Assembly: GCF_015291625.1 (NCBI RefSeq)
Contig: NZ_CP030047.1
Location: 6,324,001-6,388,000, forward strand
Source of the DNA: Bradyrhizobium sp. CCBAU 53421
GTDB lineage: Bacteria; Pseudomonadota; Alphaproteobacteria; Rhizobiales; Xanthobacteraceae
Reading direction: 5' to 3'
DNA: 64,000 bases
Every line of letters begins with the position of its first letter. The stretch's first letter is position 1. The notes beneath the pieces were generated by a model. The model did not search any database. It had not been told where the DNA came from and saw only the letters and a program-made list of their open reading frames with translations. The translations under genes and the position numbers were made by a program. Positions 50,610-59,080 of this stretch are shown here, piece by piece.

Positions 50610-51925
50610 GTTGGCTCCCGCGCCGAATTGGTCAGCACAACCGTGATCACCGACGCCGCGCTGGAGGCGACCATCGCCGCGACCGCGCCCATCACCTGCC
50701 ACGTCGCCGCCGCGAACGGCAGCACGCAGCACAGCGCAACGAGGCCCGCGATCCGGCTCAGCATGAACCGCTGCGGCTTGCCGGTCGCAAACAGCGGCAG
50801 CGCGAGGCCGAGCCACACCGCATCGAGCGCCATCGCGGCTGCCATCAAGGCGAGGCTGCCGGTGCCGATCTCATAACTCTGCCCGTGGATGACGAGGGCG
50901 AGAATGCGCTGGCCGAGCAGCACGACCACCGCGCCATAGACGGCCGCGATCGAACCGAGCAGCAGGGCATTTTCGCGCGCGGCCGCAACGACCGCGCTGC
51001 GCCGACCGGCGCGCAGCTCGGCCGCGATCTCCGGCAGACGGACCGAGAACATCGTCGCGCAGACCTGGCTGAGCGGTGCGAACACCAGCAGCAGGATCCG
51101 CAGCGACGCGCTCGCCTCCAGCCCGATCAGGAAGCCGCAAACCGGGATCAGCCCGATGCTGCCGATCCAGTAGGTGAGCGAGGTCGCGACGAACCAGCGG
51201 CCGTTCCGGAACAGCCGCCGCAGCGAACCGCGGAAGATTCTCGCCCGCGGCCAGGCCAGCTCGCTGGTATGAGCCAGCAGCAGGCTGGTGGCAAGCGCCG
51301 CCGAGATCGCGATGCACGCCATCGCAGCGGCCGCGCCGGTCAGCTTGAGCGCGATCATCAACCCGGCCGAGACGACCAGCGCCAGGCAATAGGTCAGCGA
51401 GGACGTCACCGCCCGCGGCAGCCGTCCGTCGAGATAGCAGATGCGGCGGAACATGCTCTGCAACCGAACCGCGGGAATCGCGAGCCCGGTTGCGATCACG
51501 AGCTCGCCTGCTGCCCCGCCGGCCGCAACGATCACCAGGCCCGCAATAGCCAGCAGCAGGCCAAGTGCCACCGAGACGAGCAGCGACGACAGATAGAGGC
51601 CGAGCCGCAACTGCGGCCACAGCGATTGCGGGATGCGATGCGCGGTCGCCGGTAGCCCGTCGTCGAACAGGCCGCGCAGAAACACCGCCTCGATCAGGAT
51701 CGAGAACGACCAGGCGATGCTGAACCGGCCGAATGAGTTGATATCGAGCACATTGGCCAGCACGATCGTCAGCGCGAAGGCCGAGCCGCTGAGCAACGCC
51801 TGATCGATCAGGCCGAGCGCGACGTTGCCCCCGGCGCGCCGCAGCCGGCGGAGCGCTCCGCTCACGGCTCCGGTAACCCCGGTCTGGGCCGCCACGCGAT
51901 CCAACCTGTCGGTCAACGCACTCAC
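50606..51925 (-). CDS. Wzx-like polysaccharide flippase
   Basis: This 439-residue polytopic membrane protein has about 12 predicted helices (for example ALLSGSAFALTIVLANVLDI near the N-terminus, LVVSAGLMIALKLTG in the middle and LVALCCVLPFAAATW near the end). It belongs to the polysaccharide-export flippase class of the MOP superfamily by size, helix pattern and Arg-rich cytoplasmic loops. It moves the lipid-linked repeat unit to the periplasmic face. It is coupled by ATGA overlaps to the polymerase upstream and the methyltransferase downstream. Confidence 0.82.
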   Translation of the reverse strand: MSALTDRLDRVAAQTGVTGAVSGALRRLRRAGGNVALGLIDQALLSGSAFALTIVLANVLDINSFGRFSIAWSFSILIEAVFLRGLFDDGLPATAHRIPQSLWPQLRLGLYLSSLLVSVALGLLLAIAGLVIVAAGGAAGELVIATGLAIPAVRLQSMFRRICYLDGRLPRAVTSSLTYCLALVVSAGLMIALKLTGAAAAMACIAISAALATSLLLAHTSELAWPRARIFRGSLRRLFRNGRWFVATSLTYWIGSIGLIPVCGFLIGLEASASLRILLLVFAPLSQVCATMFSVRLPEIAAELRAGRRSAVVAAARENALLLGSIAAVYGAVVVLLGQRILALVIHGQSYEIGTGSLALMAAAMALDAVWLGLALPLFATGKPQRFMLSRIAGLVALCCVLPFAAATWQVMGAVAAMVASSAASVITVVLTNSAREPT

Positions 51926-53214
51926 GCCTCACTCACACGCAGTCTGGAGAATGCCCGCCGCGGCGCCATCTGCAGCCTGGCTTCCGGGCCGAAATAGCAC
52001 CAGAACACCAGCACGCAGCCGAAATAATTGTGCAGCAGCTGACTCGAGTCATTGGCCGACGCGATCACGACGAACAGCAGCATCGCGAACGGCGCCAGCC
52101 AATACGTTCCTTTGCGCTCGAACGTGAAGACGATGACGTTCCACAACGCCCGCGCCAGCAGCAGTATATAGAGCACGCCGCCAAACAGGCCGAACTGGAG
52201 GAAGGCGTCGAGATAGGAATTCTCGAACGAGCCGAACTCGGTATTCCAGGGCGCCATGCTGGTCAGCTCGTTGGCGGGCGAGTTCGGCAGTTCGTTGAAG
52301 AACCCGGAGAAGCCGTAGCCGAGCCAGGGGTGTTGCCAGAAGAAGTAGGGCCAAACCGACCAGAGGAACGAGCGGCCGGTGAGGTTTCCGCTGCGGCCGA
52401 CCAGCCCGTAGAGCTCGTCGCTCGGCACGGCGAACACGACCAGCGCAACAAAGGCGAGGCAAAGCCAGTAGATCGAGGCCGCGCCTCTGTGCCCGAGCAC
52501 CACCAGTAGCAGCCCGAAAGTCACGGCGAGCGCGGTCAACATGCTGATCAGCGGTCCGGCGGCGCCGGCCGCGGCGAGCGCAAACAGGTGACATCCCATC
52601 AGCAGCAGCGACCAGCCGAATCGCCGCCGCGGTCCCGCCAGCATGCGCACGAAGCAGATCAGCACCATCAGGCCGAAGAAGGCGCCCGCGAGATTCTTGT
52701 GGCCGAACACGCCGGCATAGGCCTGGGTGCCGAGCACCGTCGGACGATGCAGCGGATCGTAATCCCATTGCGAGCCGATCACCGGAAACAGCAGGACGTG
52801 AACGATCAGCACCACGATCCCGACCCGGAACAACGTACCGACCAGGCGATCTACGGGGCAGCTGATCACGACCCACGCCGAGAACAGCGTGGTCAGCAGA
52901 TACATCGCGAACTTGATCGACGAGCCCGCGGGGTCGGCGCTCAGCACCAGCGACAGCAGCGCGAAGGCAATGAACGTCAGATAGAGATGCGATTGCAGCA
53001 GCAGCAGGCCAAAGCGCTTCCGGTCAACCGCAATGTGCAACATCAGCAGGATGTAGAGCAGCAGCCATGCGACGCGGAACAGCGTGGACTCCCCGGCCCG
53101 TTCCGCGAACGAAATGCCCTCGACGAAATTGAACAGGAAATAGATGCAGCCGAGCACCATCACCAGATAGGCGTGCAGGAAGACGTCGGTTCGAAACCAC
53201 CATCGGCCGATCAT
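51922..53214 (-). CDS. Wzy-like O-antigen polymerase/ligase
   Basis: This 430-residue membrane protein has about 11 helices and the family signature in its large periplasmic loop (GYGFSGFFNELPNSP, then FENSYLDAFLQFGLFGG). Charged residues in the first long loop (VFGHKNLAGAFFGLM) are also conserved in polymerase/ligase proteins. It probably polymerises the repeat units delivered by the adjacent flippase. The ATG at 53214 overlaps the GT4 stop, and its own stop overlaps the flippase start, both by four bases. Confidence 0.82.
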   Translation of the reverse strand: MIGRWWFRTDVFLHAYLVMVLGCIYFLFNFVEGISFAERAGESTLFRVAWLLLYILLMLHIAVDRKRFGLLLLQSHLYLTFIAFALLSLVLSADPAGSSIKFAMYLLTTLFSAWVVISCPVDRLVGTLFRVGIVVLIVHVLLFPVIGSQWDYDPLHRPTVLGTQAYAGVFGHKNLAGAFFGLMVLICFVRMLAGPRRRFGWSLLLMGCHLFALAAAGAAGPLISMLTALAVTFGLLLVVLGHRGAASIYWLCLAFVALVVFAVPSDELYGLVGRSGNLTGRSFLWSVWPYFFWQHPWLGYGFSGFFNELPNSPANELTSMAPWNTEFGSFENSYLDAFLQFGLFGGVLYILLLARALWNVIVFTFERKGTYWLAPFAMLLFVVIASANDSSQLLHNYFGCVLVFWCYFGPEARLQMAPRRAFSRLRVSEA

Positions 53215-54326
53215 TGAACGGCCTCCTGGCGGGCCGGCGCCCTCGAGAGATGATCGATCGCGGCCATGAAGCGTGCCGCGGCGTCGGCAAGCGCGTCGCT
53301 TCGCACGCTCTGCCGGGCCCGCTGCGACATCGCCGCCCAGCGCGCGGGATGTTCGAGCAAGCCGCGCGCTGCGTCGACCCAGGCCTGTTCGTCGAGCGCG
53401 CAAACATAGCCGTTGACCTGGTCGCGCACCAATTCGCCGCCTGCCCCGACATGGGGCGACACCAGGCAGGGAACTCCGCACTGCAGGGCTTCGTTGCAGA
53501 CCAGGCCCCACGGTTCCAGCAGCGACGGCAGCAGCAGCAGCCGCGATTGCAGATAGACCTCCGATATCGCCTGCCACGGCACATAGCTGTCGTGGCTGAC
53601 CTCGATGCCGGCGCTGCCGAGACGCGCAAGCATGCGCTGCTCGGCAACGCCGGACCCGACCACGCGAACCCTTAAGCCGGGCAAGACCCGGCCGAGCGCG
53701 ATGGCGATCGTCTCGAAGAAGATCGCGTTCTTGGCGTCGTCGTTGATGCGGGCGCACCACAGCAGGTGAAATGCACGGTCGTGGAAGCCCGGGACGGTCT
53801 CCGGTGGATCCCATGCCGGCACCAGCGGCACCGTGAACAGATCGTCGTCGTCGACACCCTCGCCGCGGAAATACGCCCTGCCCTTGTCGCTGCAACACAC
53901 GACCGCCTCGCACTGGCGCAGCAGCCATGGCCGCGCCAGGCGATGGTAGGCGGTGTTGGGCATGGTCTCGCGCCAGCCGTCGATGGTCAGCGCGAGCGCC
54001 TTGCCGTTGGCGCGCGCCCATGCCGCGCCGGCCAGCATTGAAGGATAGAGGCCGTTGACGAACAACAAGTCGGGCGCGAGCGCGTTCAAAGCGCGCCCGA
54101 TCCCGATATTGAGATGGGTGTGACGCGACCGCGACAGCGGGATCGAGACACCCGGCACCATCCGCGTCGTGTAGCGCGGCGCGAACGAACCCGCCCAGGC
54201 ACGATCGGCTTCCTGCGCAGTACAGGACAGCACCGCGAGATCGAGCCCGCGGTCAACCAGCTCGTTGTAGAGCCGGTTGGTGTAAGGTGTGATCATGTTG
54301 TTGAAGACGACCACGCGTGGCGCCAT
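53211..54326 (-). CDS. Glycosyltransferase, GT4 family
   Basis: This 371-residue GT-B protein has VVVFNNMITPYTNRLYNELV near its N-terminus, typical of glycosyltransferases acting on lipid-linked sugars. HLLWCARINDDAKNAIFF and LLLPSLLEPWGLVCNEAL in the C-terminal half hold the donor-site Glu pair. It lies three bases downstream of the methyltransferase gene and overlaps the polymerase start by four bases. Specificity unknown. Confidence 0.85.
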   Translation of the reverse strand: MAPRVVVFNNMITPYTNRLYNELVDRGLDLAVLSCTAQEADRAWAGSFAPRYTTRMVPGVSIPLSRSRHTHLNIGIGRALNALAPDLLFVNGLYPSMLAGAAWARANGKALALTIDGWRETMPNTAYHRLARPWLLRQCEAVVCCSDKGRAYFRGEGVDDDDLFTVPLVPAWDPPETVPGFHDRAFHLLWCARINDDAKNAIFFETIAIALGRVLPGLRVRVVGSGVAEQRMLARLGSAGIEVSHDSYVPWQAISEVYLQSRLLLLPSLLEPWGLVCNEALQCGVPCLVSPHVGAGGELVRDQVNGYVCALDEQAWVDAARGLLEHPARWAAMSQRARQSVRSDALADAAARFMAAIDHLSRAPARQEAVQ

Positions 54327-54329
54327 GGC

Positions 54330-55082
54330 TCATGGGTCCCGTGGTGGCGCCGCATCGTGCCGGCAGATCGCCCCGCAATGATAAGTCGCAAGCCGGGTCG
54401 CGAACCCTGGGCTGACCGACAGCAGCGACTTCCGCACGATGCTCTTCGCGAGCCCCTTCATCCGAGACGAATGAAAAGCATGCACCGGCAGGCTGTGGTC
54501 CCAGGTGCCGAAGTCCTTGACCTTGAGCCCCACGGTCTCCAGCAGCAGCCGAAACGTATCGGGCGTGTAGAAATTGATATGGCCTATGTCGAGCGTCGAT
54601 TGCAGCGCCCCGCGACTGGTCCGCGCGTGCAATTCGCAGGGCACCTCGACATAGATGAAGTCTCGAGAGACGCGGGCGAGCTCGTAAAGCAATGCCCGCG
54701 GTTCGGGCACGTGTTCCAGCACGTGGCTGGCATAGACGAGATCGAACGCTCCATCGGCGAACGGGATCGTCGCACCGTCATAGCTCGACCAGCGGAACGG
54801 TGCATGGGCAGCGCCGTCGGTCTCCAGATTGGTCGAAGGATCGATGACGTCGATGCCGGTGAAATCGCGGCCGACGCCGATCGCCGACAGCCGCGCCAGC
54901 ACCGCACCGGTGCCGCAACCGACCTCGAGCACGCTGCCGATTTTGGCGGCGCAGGCGCCGAGCAAGCCGGCGATATGATCCGCCTTGTCGACCGCGCAAA
55001 CGCGGCGCCAGTCGCGCTCCTGCGCCGAATAGACGCCCTCATAATGCGCGTTGTGTCGTCCGACGCTGAATTCCATCGTCAT
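54330..55082 (-). CDS. Class I SAM-dependent methyltransferase
   Basis: This 250-residue enzyme has SVLEVGCGTGAVLARL, FTGIDVIDPS and FDLVYASHVLEHVPEPR, then DFIYVEVPCELHART. The C-terminus (SLPVHAFHSSRMKGLAKS) is typical of sugar O-methyltransferase-like proteins. The start at 55082 overlaps the preceding gene stop by four bases (ATGA). An in-frame ATG two codons later is the alternative. It may methylate the EPS repeat unit or a sugar at the chain end. Confidence 0.83.
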   Translation of the reverse strand: MTMEFSVGRHNAHYEGVYSAQERDWRRVCAVDKADHIAGLLGACAAKIGSVLEVGCGTGAVLARLSAIGVGRDFTGIDVIDPSTNLETDGAAHAPFRWSSYDGATIPFADGAFDLVYASHVLEHVPEPRALLYELARVSRDFIYVEVPCELHARTSRGALQSTLDIGHINFYTPDTFRLLLETVGLKVKDFGTWDHSLPVHAFHSSRMKGLAKSIVRKSLLSVSPGFATRLATYHCGAICRHDAAPPRDP

Positions 55083-55921
55083 GGCCTGGCCCTCGCTTCG
55101 GGTGGCATCCGGGGAAGTTCGTCGAGGCGGTCGTTCGACTTACGCTCCGGATTACGTCGCTCCGCCGGCGAACGGCGGTCGAGATCATATCCAATGTCGG
55201 CCATGGTGCGGGTCAGGATGTCGACGTTCCGTTGCGGGACAGACGCAAGGCCGGCCATCAGCCGGTCCCGGTGCACCCAACCGGGCCCCTTCAGGAGATC
55301 GATCGCCTCGGTATACAGCTCCGCCTTCACGAGGCGCGCGAACTCGGCAACGACCGCGTCCGACAGGTCTGGCGGCAGCGCATCGAGCAGGGCGAGCGCC
55401 ATGGCGCTGCGCTTGACGACGATCCAGCCTTCGTTGGGGCCGAGCCGGTACGACATCCGCAGCAGGTCGAAATTGGCGTCGCTCAATCCTTGCCTGATGT
55501 TGCGAAGCCAGAACAGCACGACCCATAGATAGGGATCGGCCGGCGCGCAGCCGAGCGACTTGCGAGCAGCCGCGTCGAGTTCGCCCATCCGGGCATCCAC
55601 CCGATCGCCGGATGCGAATGCATTCTCGGCGAGCCGCAGCCGGATCACCGCCGCGCTGCGATCGATCGCCGGCATGCAATCCGTTTCCGCCGCGGCGCGC
55701 GACAGCAGCGGAGCGAGGTAGCCCAGCTCGGCGTCGCTGACCGGCACGTTGCGCAGGATCAAGTCCCTGGCGCCGTCCAGCCGGCTCTGGTCGACGAACA
55801 CCGGCAAGGTGGTCGCGCCCCACGCAACCGACGTGCACGCGACCGCGGCCAGGAAGCCGCGCGCAAGCCAGGCTGCGGCGCGCCCGGGCATCCCACCGTG
55901 CGTCTCACTCGGTGTAGCCAT
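55079..55921 (-). CDS. Hypothetical exported protein overlapping the kinase gene
   Basis: This protein of about 280 residues has a signal peptide or membrane anchor (AAWLARGFLAAVACTSVAWGA). Its mature region is helical, with recurring Leu/Ala/Asp patterns and two cysteines (ETDCMPAID, SLGCAPADPYLWV), perhaps a disulfide. It resembles EPS-associated TPR-like periplasmic proteins but was not recognised. The ATG at 55921 lies inside the last codons of the BY-kinase gene (17-bp overlap). ATG 55930 and ATG 55891 are alternatives. It couples the kinase to the methyltransferase, which overlaps it by four bases. Confidence 0.65.
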   Translation of the reverse strand: MATPSETHGGMPGRAAAWLARGFLAAVACTSVAWGATTLPVFVDQSRLDGARDLILRNVPVSDAELGYLAPLLSRAAAETDCMPAIDRSAAVIRLRLAENAFASGDRVDARMGELDAAARKSLGCAPADPYLWVVLFWLRNIRQGLSDANFDLLRMSYRLGPNEGWIVVKRSAMALALLDALPPDLSDAVVAEFARLVKAELYTEAIDLLKGPGWVHRDRLMAGLASVPQRNVDILTRTMADIGYDLDRRSPAERRNPERKSNDRLDELPRMPPEARARP

Positions 55922-58178
55922 ATCGCCCATAGTGCGAGTTGTAATAGTAGTTCTTGCCGCCATAGCCGCTATAGCGGCTCATCGCCGCGATATCGGCCTT
56001 GTTGAGCACGACGCCGAGCAGGTTCTCATTGACCGCGCGCGCGCTGCGCAGCGCCCGCTCGACCACCTGCACCTGGGTCTTGCCCCATTCGACGATGAAG
56101 ACGAAGGAATCGACGAAGTGCGCGGTGATGCGGACATCGACCACCGGCGTGAGCGGCGGGAAGTCGACGATCACATAGTCATAATGGCTGCGGACCGCAT
56201 CGATGAAATCCTTCATCTGGTCGGAGGCCAGTACCTCGTGCGAATGCGCGATGCGCGACCGCGTGGCGCCGGGCAGGAAGACAAGCCCGGTCTCGGGATC
56301 GCGCCACAGCGCGTCCTGCAGTGTCGCATTGTTCGACAGGACATCGAGAATGCCGCGCTCGGCGTTGGCGGCAACCTTGCGGCTCAGCGAGGGATTGCGC
56401 AGGTCGCAATCGACGAGCAGCACGCGCGCCCCGCTCTGGGCGACCAGTTGCGCGAACACGAAGGCGAGCGTCGACTTGCCCTCGTTGGGCAGCGCCGAGG
56501 TCAGGCCGAGGATCTTCGACGGCTTGGTGACGTTGAGGTCCGCATTGACCTTGATCGAGCGGATCGCCTCCGAGAACCGCGAGAATGGCGAATCGATCGC
56601 GGCCCACAGTACCGGCTCATCGCCGCGCTGGATCATGCGCACACCGGCCGGCAGGTTGGGACGACCGACCACCGGCGCCTTGAGCTGGCTTAGCGAGACG
56701 CGGGGGACGATCGCGACGCAATCGGCATCGAGGATGGTCTCGACCATTTCAGCGGTGCGGAACACCCGGTCATAGAGGTCGCGCAACACGCCGAGCCCAA
56801 GCCCGGCGATCAGGCCGCCGAGCGCCGAGAGCGCCAGCACGACCAGGGTCTGCGGGTGGCTCTTGCCGAGCGGGCGCGAGGCCCGGGTGATCACCCGCGC
56901 CTCGCTGACCGGAAACGACTGCTGCTGCACGTTTTCCATGTAGCGTTGCAGGAAATTGTCATAGAGCGAGCGATAGGTCTGCGCCGAGCTCTCCAGCTCG
57001 CGCAGCGTGACCTGCGCCTGGTTGGTGGACTGCGACTGCGACACCGAATCGTTCACGGCGCGTTCGATCTCGTTCTGCCGCTGCAGGGCGATCGCATAGT
57101 CGCTCTTGTAGCTTTCGGCGAGCCGCTTCAATTCGTCGATGATCGACGACTGGAGCTCGCGCATCTGGTTGCGCAGATTGACGGCAGCCAGGTGATTGTA
57201 GCCGTAGCGCGACGACCAGTCGGCCTCGCGGTTGGCAAGCTCGAGATATTGCGAGCGCAGCTTGGTGATAACCTGGTTGTTCAGGGTGTCGGCAACCGTC
57301 GCATCGGGCACGCCGCCCTTCACCACCGCCTCGATGCGGTCGAGCTTGGCCTTGGCGTCGGTGACCTGCGACTTCACATGGACCAGCTGGGTGTTGAGCT
57401 CGCCGAGCTGCTGCTCGTTGAGCAGCTTGCCGCTCGAGGTGACGATGTTGTTGGTCTTCTTGTAGTCGAGCACCGCGCGCTCGGCATTGGATGCCTGGGT
57501 GCGCAGCTCCTGGATGCGGTCCTGCAGCCAGACGCTGGCGCGGCGCGTCGCCTGATACTTGGAATCGAGCTGGTCGACGATATAGGCGTCGGCCACGGCA
57601 TTGGCGATCTGCGCCGCGCGCTCCGGATCGAGCGAACGGAAGCTGACCTCGATCACATAGGTCATGCCGCGGCGGCGGACGTCGAGCTGCTTCTGGAAGA
57701 CGCGAACCGCGCGCCGGGTCCGGTCGAACTCGTTGGGCGGCGCGCTGCCGGCGAACAGGCCGGTCACGAAATCCAGCACGGCTCCCGCCGCGCCGGCCTT
57801 GGAGCCGATGAATTCCGGGTCCTCGTTGAGCTTGAGGTCGCGGATCACCGCGAGCGCCACGTTCTCCGACTTGAGGATCTCGACCTGGCTTTCGACCGCG
57901 GAGGAATCGACCGGGACGTCATTCACCGGCGACTGCTGCTGGAACGCCTGGAATTTGCGCGTGTCGATGATCATCGTGGCAAGCGCGGTATAGCTCGGCG
58001 CCGCCGTCATCAGGTAGCAGATGCCGCCAAACAGGCAGAGGCCGGCGGTTCCGAGGATCACCCAGTACTGCCGGAGCAGATAGGTGACGAAGGCATCGAA
58101 GGTCTCCGCCAGCGACGGCAGCTCGGCCGGACGATTTCTTAAGTCGACAGACGGCGAAATCTGGTTGCGCTGAAGCAT
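55905..58178 (-). CDS. Wzc/ExoP-like polysaccharide co-polymerase with BY-kinase domain
   Basis: This 757-residue inner-membrane protein controls chain length and export. A first membrane helix (about 38-58) precedes a Wzz-type periplasmic domain with a long coiled-coil (about 200-420). A second helix (about 445-465, LVVLALSALGGLIAGLGLGV) and a cytoplasmic tyrosine-kinase domain follow. The kinase domain has Walker A LPNEGKSTLA, Walker A' LLVDCDLRNPSLS and Walker B VIVDFPPLTPVVD. The last 20 residues or so contain eight Tyr, the usual autophosphorylation cluster. AGGACGAG precedes the ATG. No Wzb-type phosphatase is in the window. Confidence 0.93.
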   Translation of the reverse strand: MLQRNQISPSVDLRNRPAELPSLAETFDAFVTYLLRQYWVILGTAGLCLFGGICYLMTAAPSYTALATMIIDTRKFQAFQQQSPVNDVPVDSSAVESQVEILKSENVALAVIRDLKLNEDPEFIGSKAGAAGAVLDFVTGLFAGSAPPNEFDRTRRAVRVFQKQLDVRRRGMTYVIEVSFRSLDPERAAQIANAVADAYIVDQLDSKYQATRRASVWLQDRIQELRTQASNAERAVLDYKKTNNIVTSSGKLLNEQQLGELNTQLVHVKSQVTDAKAKLDRIEAVVKGGVPDATVADTLNNQVITKLRSQYLELANREADWSSRYGYNHLAAVNLRNQMRELQSSIIDELKRLAESYKSDYAIALQRQNEIERAVNDSVSQSQSTNQAQVTLRELESSAQTYRSLYDNFLQRYMENVQQQSFPVSEARVITRASRPLGKSHPQTLVVLALSALGGLIAGLGLGVLRDLYDRVFRTAEMVETILDADCVAIVPRVSLSQLKAPVVGRPNLPAGVRMIQRGDEPVLWAAIDSPFSRFSEAIRSIKVNADLNVTKPSKILGLTSALPNEGKSTLAFVFAQLVAQSGARVLLVDCDLRNPSLSRKVAANAERGILDVLSNNATLQDALWRDPETGLVFLPGATRSRIAHSHEVLASDQMKDFIDAVRSHYDYVIVDFPPLTPVVDVRITAHFVDSFVFIVEWGKTQVQVVERALRSARAVNENLLGVVLNKADIAAMSRYSGYGGKNYYYNSHYGRYGYTE

Positions 58179-58197
58179 CTCGTCCTATCGCTGCGCC

Positions 58198-58215
58198 GGC
58201 AGGATACATCCTGCC
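58198..58215. promoter_or_regulatory. Short inverted repeat in the kinase leader
   Basis: GGCAGGAT (58198-58205) and ATCCTGCC (58208-58215) form an 8-bp dyad with a two-base spacer, about 20 bp upstream of the BY-kinase ATG. Either a protein site or a short RNA hairpin (seven pairs with a four-base loop) that could affect translation of the kinase gene is possible. Confidence 0.35.
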
Positions 58216-58307
58216 CTCGCGCCCTCCAATGATCCCGGGAAGCGTCCCGCCGCCGACACCAAAGCGCGTTGCTGCAGAGAGTTCTCCATTGGCGATCGGA
58301 CGCCCGC

Positions 58308-58973
58308 TCAGGGAGTAACGGTTGAAATGAGCGTGGTGCCGGTGCCCGTGGTCGTTCCCGTCGTGGTGTTGCCGGAACTGCTGACCGACGAGGTGAAGCT
58401 GAAGATGCCGGTGTTCACGCTGTTGCCGTTGATGGCCTCGAGCGTGCCGCCGCCTGCGCCGGTGGCGCCGAGCGCGCTGGTCTGGCCGCCGGATGCACCG
58501 GCGCTGCCCGTGCCGCCGGCGCCGGTCGCAGCCGTGCCGCTATCGCCCGATGCCGCGGCAAACGCCATCACGGTGTCGACATCCTTGGTGTCGGCGATCG
58601 CCTGCTGGATCCGCGTCGCGTAGGGCTGATTGCTGCGCACGACGATGCGTGCGGCCTGGGCGAGACCGGCCGCGATCGCCGTCTTCTGGTCCTTGCTGGC
58701 CTTGGCGAGCAGCGCAATCAGCAGATCGAGCGACGTCGGATCGTTGAGGGCGAAATCGCGCGCCCGCGAGGTCAATTCCACGCCGGCGTTCGGAAACTGG
58801 GTCAGCAACTGCTCCGGATTGGCTTTGAAATTGGTGACCGCCTGGGAGAGCTGGATCAGCCCGCCAGGCGTCTCCGCCAATGCGGCGCCACCGGGCGCCG
58901 CCAGCGCCAACATCGCCAATAGCGCCGCCAGGCGCAGCGCGGAAAAACCGCCGGATCGCTCAAATGTGAACAC
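58308..58973 (-). CDS. Secreted hypothetical protein with Gly/Thr/Ser-rich tail
   Basis: This 221-residue protein has a signal peptide (LRLAALLAMLALAAPGGAALA). A helical middle domain (about 35-135, LLTQFPNAGVELTSRARDFA) is followed by a low-complexity Gly/Ala/Thr/Ser region (about 150-221). It has no Cys and no recognised domain. The start is GTG 58973, with GGGAG six to seven bases upstream and a CTAACGAA/TTCGTTAG dyad just before that. It lies between the polymerase/ligase and the kinase, which suggests a periplasmic partner of EPS assembly. Confidence 0.65.
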   Translation of the reverse strand: MFTFERSGGFSALRLAALLAMLALAAPGGAALAETPGGLIQLSQAVTNFKANPEQLLTQFPNAGVELTSRARDFALNDPTSLDLLIALLAKASKDQKTAIAAGLAQAARIVVRSNQPYATRIQQAIADTKDVDTVMAFAAASGDSGTAATGAGGTGSAGASGGQTSALGATGAGGGTLEAINGNSVNTGIFSFTSSVSSSGNTTTGTTTGTGTTLISTVTP

Positions 58974-58983
58974 TGCTATCTCC

Positions 58984-59008
58984 CTAACGAATACTAACAG
59001 TTCGTTAG
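58984..59008. promoter_or_regulatory. CTAACGAA / TTCGTTAG inverted repeat upstream of the secreted protein
   Basis: Perfect 8-bp arms at 58984-58991 and 59001-59008 flank CTAACA (58994-58999). The site lies 11 bp upstream of the GTG start and contains the CTAACA word seen elsewhere. It could be an operator overlapping a short leader, or an mRNA hairpin. Confidence 0.45.
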
Positions 59009-59080
59009 CATAGTCAGGGTTATCGCGCCAATTAAATACCCTCGACCGGGCATGGCCTGGCCCGACGCGGGAAATCAACG

